Shown piece by piece: positions 44,204 through 55,600 of a stretch of 64,000 nucleotides of DNA. The notes beneath the pieces were generated by a model. That model did not search any database, was not told where the DNA came from, and saw only the letters and a list, made by a program, of their open reading frames with translations. Numbering within the stretch: position 1 is the first letter of the stretch; each line of letters opens with the position of its first letter. The position numbers were made by a program, and so were the translations under genes. The stretch is from Narthecium ossifragum (lineage: Eukaryota > Streptophyta > Magnoliopsida > Dioscoreales > Nartheciaceae), in assembly GCA_963920575.1 (NCBI GenBank), contig OY986971.1, positions 18,280,492-18,344,491 of the forward strand, written 5' to 3'.

Positions 44204-44500
44204 CTTCGAATTAGAACTTAATTGGCTAAAATTCTCTTTTAAGAGTTTCTTCAATCACCCCCACTTTCATTCTGTAATTTTCTTTACCTTTTTTCATATT
44301 TTTCCCTATTTTCTACCACTTTTTCGTATCACTTCGAAGTAATGAACCTAGTCAAGATCTCAGATTAACGAATTAACTTCTCATATTTTATTCCCATATT
44401 TTTTCTCACTTTTTACTAATTTTTCCTAGTTTTTACCTAATTTTTTTGGATTTTTTTTCTAATTTTCCCGATTTTCCCATTTATTCTCTCTCTTCCTCGC

Positions 44501-45130
44501 CCGGCTCGGCTCGGCTCACCCGCAAGCTGGGACTTCATCGTCCCGGCTTGTTTGTGGCTTTGATCGGCTCCACCTCGAGCCGCTCCGCCCTTCTCGCCGT
44601 CCGCCTCTCTCCCGCCACCGAACCACCCTAAAATCACCCGAAAACTACTCCTATCATCTCCCCCACTCCATTCTCGACCTCAAACACCTCTATTGCCCTC
44701 CTCTCCGACGCCGGCATCAACCCACCGCCGACCACCTTCCGTCACAGCCACTCCGATCACATCAACGCCACCAAACAACCTCTAAACTCACCTAAATCTT
44801 CTCCTCTACCCACTTCCGACCTTCTCCACCCTCGTAGATGTCTCCTCCGGTGCCGACCAACCCCACCCAAAACCACCGCGCCGCCGTCTCTAAATCCGGC
44901 CACCTTGGAGCCGTATTCCACGATCGGACCCGGTGGATCAACTCCTGAGACCTCCACGAACGCAAATGCATCGGTCCTCCGCCCCGAAGAGCCCTCCCCG
45001 TCGACAATCAAGCTCCGACGAACCTCAGCCGCCGGATTACTCAGGAAGTGAGAAGAGGGGGGGAGAAAGAGAGAAAGAGGAGGGGGTAACAAGGAAGAAG
45101 AAGGGGCATTATGGTCTTTTAATGTAAATA
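44501..45130. other. GC-rich segment at the right edge of the foldback
   Basis: Pyrimidine-rich, Pro/Ser-coding sequence with no recognised domain. It contains TCATCGTCCCGGCT at 44535-44548, also found in the OTA tail at 30749-30762, in both cases after a TTTTCC-rich and CTCTCTC stretch. It ends in a purine-rich run and then AT-rich DNA with two GGGGTTTTTA words near 45155-45200 that resemble a transposon end but have no partner I can find. Confidence 0.5.
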
Positions 45131-45489
45131 ATAAACCAGCTAATATACTGTAATGGGGTTTTTACTTTAGAAATATGGTTGATGGGGTTTTTAGCAATAA
45201 GATGGACTAAATTGGTGTTATCACCGATTAACTATATATTTTATCGGCTAATCTTAAAATTTTTGGAAATTTAGAGGTAATGTGTAAATTTGTAGGTTTT
45301 CAGTTCATATATGTAACTACCTCTTTGGAAAAATATGATACGAAGAACTCGCACCGACCAATTAGAGAGAGGGGGGGGTGCGATAAGACACTCCCAAAGA
45401 ATACTTCCTCCAAAGGACTCGTATCCGATTCAAACAATTTCGATCCTAATCCAGTCGAATCGGGACCTCTATTTACATCCCGCCGGCGA

Positions 45490-45936
45490 ATGGATCTACC
45501 GCCCGCCGACATGTCCGACAAGCCTCGACCCGAACCCGCCGGCGATCCATCGCCGGAGCACAAAGCAGTCGACCCCCCTCCACCGGCTTTATTGGCGGCG
45601 GCACCTACGCCGCCGCCTCCGCCTCCGCCGGTTTCGAAGTCCGTAACCTGGAGTGCGGATCTCACCACCGAAGCCCCCGTTGCCATGCCGATGGAGTCCA
45701 ATCCCTATGTGACTCAGTCGCGGGTCACCCCCTCGAGTATGAATCCCTAAATCCCTTTATTTTGATTCGAATTATTTGTTGGGGTTAGCCAGGGGTTGGA
45801 TGGTGATGTAGATCTTTGGATTTGATGCTTTTAGCTACGATGGAGACGGTGAAGAGCGTGTTGGGTAGATGGGGGAGGAAGGTGAGGGAGACGACGAAGA
45901 CCGCAGAAGATCTCGCCGGGAACGTATGGCAGCACT
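45490..45936 (+). CDS. First two exons of a GRAM-domain GEM-like (FIP1-type) protein gene
   Basis: ATG 45490 opens a Pro-rich N-terminus ([17 protein letters not shown]; runs of PPPPPPP) ending [12 protein letters not shown]. An intron at 45737-45834 (GT...AG, 98 bp) joins to [24 protein letters not shown] sequence and [11 protein letters not shown], ending at a GT donor at 45937. SNPYV and AEDLxGNxWQHL are the hallmark just before the GRAM domain in plant GEM-like/FH-interacting proteins, which link to membranes and ABA or cell-patterning responses (family knowledge). The GRAM-coding exons should follow but I find none up to 64000; instead there is duplicated spacer and LTR insertions. It is either a truncated copy or a gene with a very long repeat-filled intron. 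Confidence 0.72.
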
Positions 45937-48900
45937 GTGAGTACGATATTTGGATGACTTCTTGAAAATCTTGTTGTCTTGATTGGATTTCTCTGGGAAC
46001 TTTTGCATCTATAATGTTGTTGTTTATGTGTAAAAATTGAAGGTGATTCTTTATAGACTAAGTTTTTCATCTTTTGAAAAAAAATCACTTGGAGTTTTGT
46101 TGACACATGATTGTTGATGTTTCATATATTAGTCCAGAGGCATGTAGGAGGGCACTATGGTTAGCTATAATTGTAGTTGTACATAGCTTGACTGAAAGTA
46201 GCCAAAGTCATGCAATTGCGCAACGAATTGGCAGTGGTTATAGAATTAGAGCTCTTTAAGGAGGGATCGATGGATATTGTGCTTCTTTGATTAAAAGTGA
46301 CCACTTCTCTGGTGGGTCATTGGGTTTTACTTTCGATTTTGATACTTGAATCTCTTTATTCTACATCTGAGTTTTTCATGGTTTTGATGTTTACGCATTA
46401 GGATATAATTCAGATGTACAATTGAGGACATGATACATCCGAAAGGGTTGAAGAGGCCCAAGGTCTCAGTCTTGTAATGAAAGTAGTGGGCAAGATCATG
46501 TTGGGACAGGAGTGACTTCTTGAAAATTACAAGAAGTGCAAGTACTGATCATAACCATGATATGATACCACCACCGCCTCAAAAGCCATAGCTATATATA
46601 GGACATGATTGGTGAATATCAAATAGTTAGTGATGCTCTTTTGCCATGCAATCACTTGCCATTTTTCTATAGCTTTTTTATGAGAGCTTACTAGTGTCCC
46701 TAACTAACACAAATTTCAGTTCTCTAGTTGGACAAAGTGTTTTGTTACTTGTCTGAGGGTTTAATTATTTGAGAGTTGAGACTTGCTATATCATGAGACC
46801 CGTTTGGTTATGTCCATTCTCTAGATGAGACCTCTTTATCTGCAAATAAGGGCTCTTTATCTTGTGCCTAAATGAGATCTACAAGTTATAGATAACCATA
46901 GATCCACAGTAATGTGCAAAATGCATTCTTGTGCCCATCAAAACAATATGACACATTTTAATCCATTCCCTTATTGGATTTGTTTGGGCATATACCATGA
47001 AACTAGTGTGGGATTTGTGCGACAAGACATCTTTTAGTCTAGAACATTGGGTTGCATAGCTTTCAAGGCAAACCTTCATATCTTATTGTTCTCACGTCCA
47101 TTTGATCACTTTAGATTATTTTCATATGCTGGTGATGGAGCAAAGATATATGTGCATGATCAGGAGAATTCTCAAAACACATTATTGCCGGTGAGTTCTA
47201 CTGGAATTAGTGATTAGGATTTGTTTGCTTCCATGCTTTGCAAAGAGGCTTCCTGTAATTAGGTGGTCTTTTATAATTAAAAAGAATCCTACATATAGTC
47301 TCTGAAAAACTGTATGCTCTCCTTTATTGTTCAAAATGGTTAACCCTATAGTGCTTTGAGACAAGTGTAGCATACATTTCAGTTCTCTAGAGCGCCAGTG
47401 TTGGCAGCTTTTGCAGCAGCTTCTTAGTGTCCTAACCAACGGCTATAGCAATTCTCTAGAGGACCAAATAATTTGCTACTTTTTTGAGGGTTAAATCTCT
47501 TGAGAGTTGTTATGTTCTAAGACCCCGTTTGGTTATGTCAATTCTCTAGATAAGGAGGGCCTTATCCACAAATAAGACCTAATATTCGGTGACCAAATGG
47601 GATCTACAAGTTGTAAATAACCATTATCGATTGTAATGTGCAGAATTCATTTTTGTGCCCACCCAAACTGACAATATGACACGGTTTAAACCATTACTGA
47701 TTCAGGTCAGTTGGACCAGGCCAACACAACCCAGTTTTGGGTTGACTTGGGCTGTGTTCTTTAGTTGACCCACTTGTTGGGCCACTGTTTATTTAGATAA
47801 GCTTTTACCTTTTTCCTCTAGGTGCTTGTTGAGCCACTTTTATTAGGCCTTGTTTACTTAATGTTTCGGGTCCTTTGCTTAATGAGTCAGTTGGCAGGGT
47901 CTAGTCGAGTCAAGTTATATCCGTTTGGGTTAGATCCTCTTGTTAGGGTTTTAGATTGTTCTTTGCCTACTATATATAGGCCATTGTAAGGATGACAGCC
48001 CTATGCTTAATGAGAAATAGAAACCTAATTTGGATCCAATGCTCAGCCTTCTAGGGCTATTCAAAGGCTAGAATCCCATCCTTGGATTTCCTTTAATCAC
48101 CATCCTCCATATTTTATCTCCTCATCTTCACCCTCCATCTCCTCCCACCTCACTCCATCTCTCACCACCTAGCTCCACTACAGTTACCAACCATCGCCAC
48201 CAATCCTACGCGCCGGCCACCCACCGAGGTCAGCGAACCCTCTCTTCTCTGGCGTCCACACCAGCGGCCAGCACTCACAACCATCACCCCCAAGCTCCCA
48301 CTACCCTCAACAACCACCACCATCCCATCTATCTCATTCCCTCCATTGATCCCGACCAACCTGCAGCCACCATGACTCCCACCATCCCGAGCTCTTCATT
48401 CTTCCTCCAACCACGCCACACCCCTGCAACCTGGCGTCGCGCCCCGCACTTCACCAGAATGCATCAACAACCCATCGTCCTTGGATTTGATCGTTTCCAA
48501 TGTCTAAGCCTGAGCTCCCTGTCAGCTCTGGAGGCTGCGTTCCTCTCCATCGGAACCCCTCACGAGCTTCTTTCCCTCTCAACCGGCGTCGCCACCATCC
48601 TAGTCCACTCCCCCGGCCCTTCTGACCTGCAAAACCATTGAATTCGGCCACCTCGCCATCATCTGAACCCTCTTCTATCACTTTCTGGCGAGATCCGGTG
48701 ACGTCAAGCCTTCCCTCCCCTTTCTCCTCACTTCCAACGAGCTCCGGACTTAGGAACGCCCTCCCACGCTGGCGAGCATCCAAGACCTGACACTCCACCT
48801 CCCAAACCTACCTCTTCTTACCACTCCCATCTCAAATACCACCAGAGCTGGCTTTCTATACATCCTCCAGCCCTCCCGTTGCCATTTTTCAGTGAGATCC

Positions 48901-49593
48901 GCCCCAATCCAAGGCTTCACTGCCGTCCAACCCGCAGCACGCTGTCTGTCACTAGCGGCTCATCATAGAGCCGTGGTTGAGCTGGTACAAGCCGATTATG
49001 AGACATTGATTTGGGTTGGCTCACTTACTACGCCGATCTGAGCCAATTTTATCTCTTTGAGCCGACCTTGAGTTGATTAAGCTAGTGGCTCACTTCTGCG
49101 CCGATGTGAGCCAGGCTCATCAAACCGAGCCAAATCGAGTCATCAGCCCCGATCATAGCCGATCCTGAGCCGTTTGAGCTGTTTTCAGCCTTTAGCTTCC
49201 TTCCTCGATCCGGAAGGTGAGCCAAGATCCATTACGAGCTACCAAGTTCATAGCAGCTACCTCATTGGATTTGTTTGGGCTTGCAATATGACACTAGCGT
49301 ACAATTTCTGTGAAAAGACATCTACTAGCCTACAACTGGTTTGCATAGCTTTCAAGGCAAGCCTCTATGTCTTATTGCTGCCAGGTCCATTGGATCACTT
49401 CAGATTATTCTCATATGCCGGTTAATGAAGCAAATATCAGGAGAAGTCTTCAAATAACACATTATTGCCAGTTTTCTAAATAAGATTTCTTTGCTTCCAT
49501 ATTTTGCAAATAGGCTTCCTTTAATTAGGTGATCTTTAACAATTAACAAGAAGCCTAAAGACAATTCTTTGATAAGCAATATGCTCTTCTTTA
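45937..49593. other. Repeat-rich spacer or intron with internal duplications
   Basis: No exon is recognised. A segment at 46695-46975 (with CCGTTTGGTTATGTC and GAGATCTACAAGTTATA) recurs at 47430-47700; its continuation at 46975-47160 recurs at 49262-49440. The second copy therefore appears split by about 1.56 kb (47703-49260) that contains an LTR-like stretch with CTACTATATATAGG at about 47970, pyrimidine-rich DNA and GAGCC-rich words. Confidence 0.6.
46695..47160. repeat. Duplicated segment, copy 1
   Basis: Uninterrupted copy; partners are 47430-47700 and 49262-49440. Shared words include TTGGATTTGTTTGGGC and GCATAGCTTTCAAGGCAA. Confidence 0.8.
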
Positions 49594-49603
49594 TTATTCA
49601 AAA

Positions 49604-50014
49604 GGGTAAAATATACTTTAGTACTGTGCAATTTAGGTAAAGTTTCAAATAAGGTCCTACACTTTTAAAAAGTTACAAATAAAGCCTTAACATTACAAAT
49701 CTGTTTTAGTTTAGGCCTCGAGGTGTGACAACGTCAACTGGCTTGATGGAAAATGGGTCACATGACATCACTTGACCCCCTTCCCTCATATCTTTTAAAG
49801 ATAAAATATATTTCAATACCATGAAGTTTCGATCCAGTTTCAAATAAGGCCCTAGTCACATGATATCACGTGACTATTTCCGTTAGATTCATTGATGACA
49901 TCACCCTCGAGGTCTAAATTGATAAAGATTTATAATGTGAGGGCCTTATTTGCAACTTTTGAAATTCGAATGCCTTATTTGAAATTTGAATCAACCTAAA
50001 GTATGACTTTACCC
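49604..50014. mobile_element. MULE-type MITE (411 bp)
   Basis: The ends are inverted: GGGTAAAATATACTTTAG at left against the complement of CTAAAGTATGACTTTACCC at right, with TTTCAAATAAGG also mirrored. The flanks TTATTCAAAA (49594-49603) and TTATTTAAAA (50015-50024) match in 9 of 10 bases, consistent with a 9-10 bp duplication. No coding sequence. Confidence 0.8.
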
Positions 50015-50039
50015 TTATTTAAAATACTTAACTATATAG

Positions 50040-50728
50040 TTGTAATATTTTACTTTGGATAATTTAATACGTTGAATGTCGTATAATTTTATTACCTTTA
50101 AGTCGGTATAATTTTATACATAGCCCATCATATTATCTTTTTCTGGTACATACCATTATTGCCCTATTTTCTCCTACTTAGCCGCATCCTTAATAAAGGA
50201 TATTTTTGTCTATTCAAAATATATTATACCATGCATCATTTATTCCACGTACCAAACACTGTATAGTATTAAAATTATTATGAAACTATCCATTGTATAG
50301 CTTATACAATATATAAAGTTATACATCCCTAACCTATAGAGCGAATCAAAAGAGCCCTATATGAGGTATACAATGTATAATTTAAGAAATAGTTTGTAAT
50401 ACTATACAGTGTTTGGTACAACTTGAGATAGATGATGTGTACTATAATAAATCATAAATAGACAAAAATATCCTTTGTTAAGGATGTGGCTAAGTATGAG
50501 AAAATAAGGACAATTATGATATTTACCAATAATGGATAATACGATGGGCTTTGTATATATTTATACCGAATAGGTAATATAAAGTTATACGGCATCTAAC
50601 GTATTAAATTATCCAACGTAAAATATTATACCATCCATTATCGCACCAAACATCGTATTGCAGTGCCAAAGTATAATTTTATACTATGCGTTCCCATTAT
50701 ACATTGAACCAAACTGGCTATTAGTGTT
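50040..50728. mobile_element. Head-to-head MITE pair forming a large hairpin
   Basis: The left half (GGATAATTTAATACGTTGAATG, then AAAGGATATTTTTGTCTAT, ACCAAACACTGTATAGTATT) is repeated in reverse in the right half (AATACTATACAGTGTTTGGT, ATAGACAAAAATATCCTTT, CGTATTAAATTATCC). The two meet around 50330-50350 at GAATCAAAAGAGCCC, which looks like a MITE terminus. The arms are about 250 bp and diverged. The right element ends near GAACCAAACTGG. Confidence 0.75.
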
Positions 50729-51329
50729 TTAATAAGTTAACCTGCTGCATACATGTTATTGCGTGGTGACAATTTCAGAATAATTGTAATAGTATAGCTC
50801 AAGGGAAATTCGTCTATTTGATGGCACATATCACACATGGATCTTTTATAATGCTTGCTTTAGAATTACATTGGTGAAGTAAATTGATCTCATGCAAGTT
50901 ATAATTGATTGGTATGCTCGTGAAGATGCACTACTGGAAAACAAATCAATAAAATGCGGAGTTCTATGTCAAATCCTAAATTATACCCATCATCTTGTAC
51001 CATAGGAAAGTATTGTATGCAAAATTGCAACTGTGATTATTACTAATAATTTTTTTGTACCAGGTATTATATAGTCCTCTAACAAGATAAGATACCTAAT
51101 ATCAGAAAATCCCCTACATTTTTGACAATGTCATGGAACCCCCTGAAAGCATAGGATAATATAAATAAAAAAAAATCTTGAGGTTAGTTTAATGCCAATA
51201 TATAGACAAAATTACTGAGCTACTTCTAGCTATAATAGGTATGTCTTTGTATGTTTTGAACTAAAGTCCTGATTCCCAATGGAATAGTAGTCATTTCATA
51301 ACTTGATCATGCATTTTTGTCATAATTAA
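50729..51329. other. AT-rich spacer
   Basis: No gene, RNA or clear repeat recognised on either strand. Confidence 0.6.
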
Positions 51330-54300
51330 GTCTCTTAATGTTCCGAATCGAACTCAACCCACCCCATTGGACTTGATCCGATTCATAAGGACTCATAGCC
51401 AAGGTGGTCCAACCCGACCTAGGCTGGTCAACCGTCTAGTAGGACTAGGTTTCCTAGTTTCCTACTAGCTTATTTTGCTTTCCTATTTTGTGTAGGTTGG
51501 ATTGTTTGTAGTAGGACTGTCATGCCCCGACCCAGAAAACCCATCCAGATCGGGGCGTGAGCCACCTAAAACTGTTCAACATCATCAACTGGCGCAATAG
51601 TATAGCAAACTACTATAAATTTAAACAAATATACAGAAAGCAACAAAGGAAACTACTAAATATTAAATTCCTCAAATTTTACATTAATAACTATTACAAA
51701 CTTTCACAAATACATGAATGTCGAAATTACACAGTTCTGTACTCAAATACATTGGATCATGCATCAATTCGTACATTATTAATTTAAACTGTAAATTAGC
51801 TGTAGAAGAACTTCTCGAAGCTCCAAGTCCTCAATTACCTCAAGAATGTCGCGTCATCTTCTAGGAGACCACATGAATGAAGGAATTGCATCGACCTGCA
51901 TCGTCAATGCACCCAAGTAGGGTGAGCAACAATGCCCAATAGATGACTAACCAACGACACACAAGAAACTAACTAATATAAATAAATAGTGTAATCTGCC
52001 GCCTAAGTCTTAACTCAAGAGAAGTCACAACCTAAGCTCAACCTTGCAATCGACCTATCGCTCTCCACCACAGTTCGGGCTACTACCCTGTCAACTGTGG
52101 ACCCATCTGAATCAGCGTTGACCAGTAGACATTAGGCTACCTCCCACTAGCCACTAAGACTAAGGTTTCAGAAAATCACTCAATCCTCGAAGCGATAATA
52201 ATTTAATTCTTCTCATCCCAATCGAATTGTATATTCATTCTCCTAAAGCCCCGATCGATCACGGGGACCCACGTCTACCTATAGCCTCAATCGCAAGCAC
52301 ATAGATCGAGCTACCCGAGACCCTCGGATCAGCAATCGAACCCATCTAGCTTGAATGCCTCTAATGCAAACATTATGTATGAGCCTGCACAATCAACTAG
52401 TCTAGGTGTCTATATATGACATTTCATCAAGCATATCAAGTATAGCATGCGACGTGCTAAAAGAGAGCTAAACAAATAAGCATAAGTAAGACTAGGGTTA
52501 CAAGACATACCAGAGGCTAACAAGGCATGAGCGGAACATAAAGCTATCATTACAAACCCACCATGGGTTCACTAGCATCAAGCTATACATTAACCAACCA
52601 AACATAGCATTTAACATTAAACATTTCATGAATAATGCATACAAGCATTTATGCTAACATAGTCAAACCATGTCTGATATCAAACATCAACCAAAGGCAC
52701 ACATTCGGCTCATCTATTCTAACCATTCCCGAGGAGCATTGCTCCCTCAGTTAACCCACAAAGCATTACCGATAAATGCAGTAAATATAGATACAAGTGT
52801 AACATGGATAGAATCAATAGTATAAGAAAATAGCATTTTACATAATTGAGACATAGAGCTAAGCATGTTATAAATCACATAAAAACTCATAAAAATTTCA
52901 CCTTTAATACCTTGTAGGTATCTAAACATGATACCTCATAACACGTCAAAAACTCGAGTCAATCCAAATCCAAAGGCCAATGCGAATCGGTTAAAAACCC
53001 AAACTCGACGCGAAAAGGCTGAAATAGAAATGATGCCATAAAACCTACAAAAAATTATTCAAATTCCATAAAAATTTGCAGATAGTTCCTATTCATCATC
53101 AAGAATGACATCTAAAATTCAATGCAATTGGAGGTCGAAAACCCAATAAAATCCCCAAAATACAACATTCAGCCCGAAATAGAAAAAGAGCCATAATTTC
53201 CTCAAAATCCATCAAAACCTTCCAAACTTCGTGGGTAGCAGCTATCCTATGCCAGGTACAACATACCAAAATTTCAAAAGAATCAGCCAAAAAGTCCCGA
53301 AATGCTGAAAAGTTTGCTACATCAAAGTTAAGGAAATAATTCACTATAAATTGTAGGAAAATTAAAAAAATAAGCTACTAATTGGATCTGGAAGTAGAGT
53401 CGAAGATCTACAACTTTCATGTAGGAAGTTTCCCGAGATTCTGCATAGATATTTACTAGATTGGAGATGAAGTGGCTGTAAGAGAGGGTTTGGGAAAAAC
53501 TGTGAAAATTCGAGAATGTCAAGCTTGAAACCCCATCAAAACATAACCAAATGTGATCAAACTTAGAATACATCTATGCTAAGGGTATGAGAACATGCTA
53601 GAAGTGTTAGATCTACAAATCTAACTATGAAACTCATGAAGGTCTAGAGAAAAGAGAAGAGGAACCCAAGTAAAAGCATCCAAATCTATGCTAATCATGC
53701 AATAGCTACAATCGAGAGTAGAAGCACATAGAAATAGGTCAAAGACCATAAATCCTAAGGCTATCATGCTTCAAACAATCTCTATTCTAATCTAGTAGAG
53801 TCTAATCAAAGATTAGGATAGAAACCCTACCATAGGGGTGTAGATCTAGGGATTTGGGATGCTCCTAGGGTTTGGGTTGGCCCAAAACCTTCTCCTCCTC
53901 TTCTAGCCGCCGCCAAGCTCCCGTCCGAACCTCCTCTTGGTTTAGATCCCAACATGGAACCCTAATAGAGATAAGAAGCTAATTATATGCCTATGTCTGG
54001 CCCGCAGACGATCGATCGGCCAGAGCCAATCACAACTATTCAATATTGACTCCAATTTTCTGATCGTGAGCACATCTAAGGGTCTAATCAATCACATATA
54101 ACATACATGGGCCATGTGTGTGAAACCAACTCTGCCAAGGTAAATTACCCCCGGAGCCGCATCGACCAAAAAATCGCGAACCAAAGCCAATCGAGCCAAA
54201 ACGACTGAACCAAACCCTTGACCTACGCGGTCGGATCGGGTTGGAGGTACGGGTCCTCACAAGGATTGCTCCATTGCTCTTTTAGCAAGAAGGCTTTTGC

Positions 54301-55558
54301 TTATTTGTAGTAGGACTAGAATCGGGACTAATTGAGGTCTATATAGATCATAGTACTCCCTTGTATTTTTGAATCTAGCAATTAATTGTTATTAAGTGGG
54401 ATACTTTGCATCTTTATGGGCTTGACCCTCCAACAAAGGATTTCCTTAGGCTGAGTTCTTCTCTGAGGTAGTTCTCTTCACCCGATGTCATTGATCACCT
54501 TCTTCCTCGCTGGTCTTCTTCTCCGCCGCGGGCTGATATTCCTTCAAGTTCATCGATGCTCTCCTCTCTTCTTCACCAGATTCAGCCAAGACCTAACCCT
54601 TTTTCCTCGCCACTTACCCTAGCTCCCTGCCAAGCCTTAGAACCCAAGCTGTACGTATCCCTCACCTAGCTCGCCCAACACCTTAACTCTCCTATTGGTC
54701 CAAGTCGTGCCAGCTAAGCCTTAGCCTTACTAGGATACGATCTCAAACCCTAACCCTAGTTACAGTTCCCTTATTTCCTAATTAAACCTGATCCCTTTCC
54801 TTTAGCCAAAACCGATATCCTCATTAGGTTTACATCCTAGCCGTCCATGCTTGATGCCCTATTGAAACCCTAGTTCCCTTGAAACCTAGTTCGCTCTTAT
54901 CTAAACCTAGATCACACGCCTCTTGCCTACGTGACCTGCCCCTTCACTAAACGTATGGATCAGTTCCCTAACCCTATTTGTCTGTTATTTGAAACTGGGC
55001 CCCGCTATTCTAATCAAGCCAATCGTAATCCTCATCCAAACCATAATCACCTTCTCTCTCCTATTCACCTTTCCACTTGGATCGAATCCTAACCCTTCAT
55101 CATAAGTGAACCTTAATTGGTTTACTTGACCCAAGACCTAGCCTAACTTAGCCGATTATTTGTGTTATCCTTAACATAATTAATCTTAACCATCCAATAG
55201 CCTAGCCTAGATCTAATCTCATCCATAGGTTTCCTATTAACTCTAAATCTAATCCCAGCCCTATATCTAAACCCTAGACCTAATCCTAGCCATCCAAGTC
55301 TTCTTCCTCCCTTAAACCCTAGATTCCTTTGCTTCCGCCCTCCAAAACCCTACCCTAGGACTTCGAAAGCTGGCCTGAGCAGAGTTACGAGAAGCATGCT
55401 CGTAACACTTAGTTGGATAGAAGGGGTTATCTGAAATAATTCTATATTTTCAGGTCAGAAATTTAGGGGGTTTTGTGATGTTAGGTATCTTTTCAGGGAG
55501 ATTTATGATATTAACCCTATTATCTATCAAGATTATTGTGCACTTTAACTACCTTTAT
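51330..55558 (+). mobile_element. Remnant of an LTR, split by a reverse solo LTR
   Basis: Sequence on both sides of the solo LTR reads as one unit with a TATA-like CTATATAGATC at 54340 and a CTTGTATTTTTGAAT stretch downstream, as in an LTR. It ends TTTATCA followed by a degenerate primer-site-like TGGTATTTAGAAGC at 55563-55576. The part at 54440-55400 is rich in AACCCTAG words. The left boundary is not defined. Confidence 0.4.
51518..54261 (-). mobile_element. Solo LTR in reverse orientation (2744 bp), TSD AGGAC/AGGAT
   Basis: The plus strand runs TGTCATGCCCCGACCC to ACGGGTCCTCACA, a complete reverse LTR of the chromovirus type. The flanks AGGAC (51513-51517) and AGGAT (54262-54266) differ at one base. 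No primer site or coding sequence accompanies it. It contains one CGATCGATCGG word at about 54009. Confidence 0.85.
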
Positions 55559-55600
55559 CAATTGGTATTTAGAAGCAGGGACGCTTGAAATCAGTATAGG

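Larger units (their letters stand above)
39776..44500. repeat. Large imperfect inverted repeat (foldback), interrupted by a transposon
   Basis: The left arm (39776-40345) and right arm (40346-41310 plus 43745-44500) are complementary. Outer arm: 39895-39955 contains CTTAGCCAATTAAGTTGTAA; its complement appears at about 44205-44235 as TTAGAACTTAATTGGCTAAA. Both sides then pass into matching TTTTCC/GGAAAA stretches. The inner arms are a 20-bp minisatellite in opposite orientations, meeting near 40346. The arms are unequal: the right array is much longer. Such a structure could form a very long hairpin RNA or cruciform; that is inference. Confidence 0.85.

Noticed and set aside
54600..55350. Interstitial telomeric repeat (CCCTAAA)
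   Set aside because: Words such as AACCCTAG and AACCCTAACC are scattered and irregular, not a tandem array.
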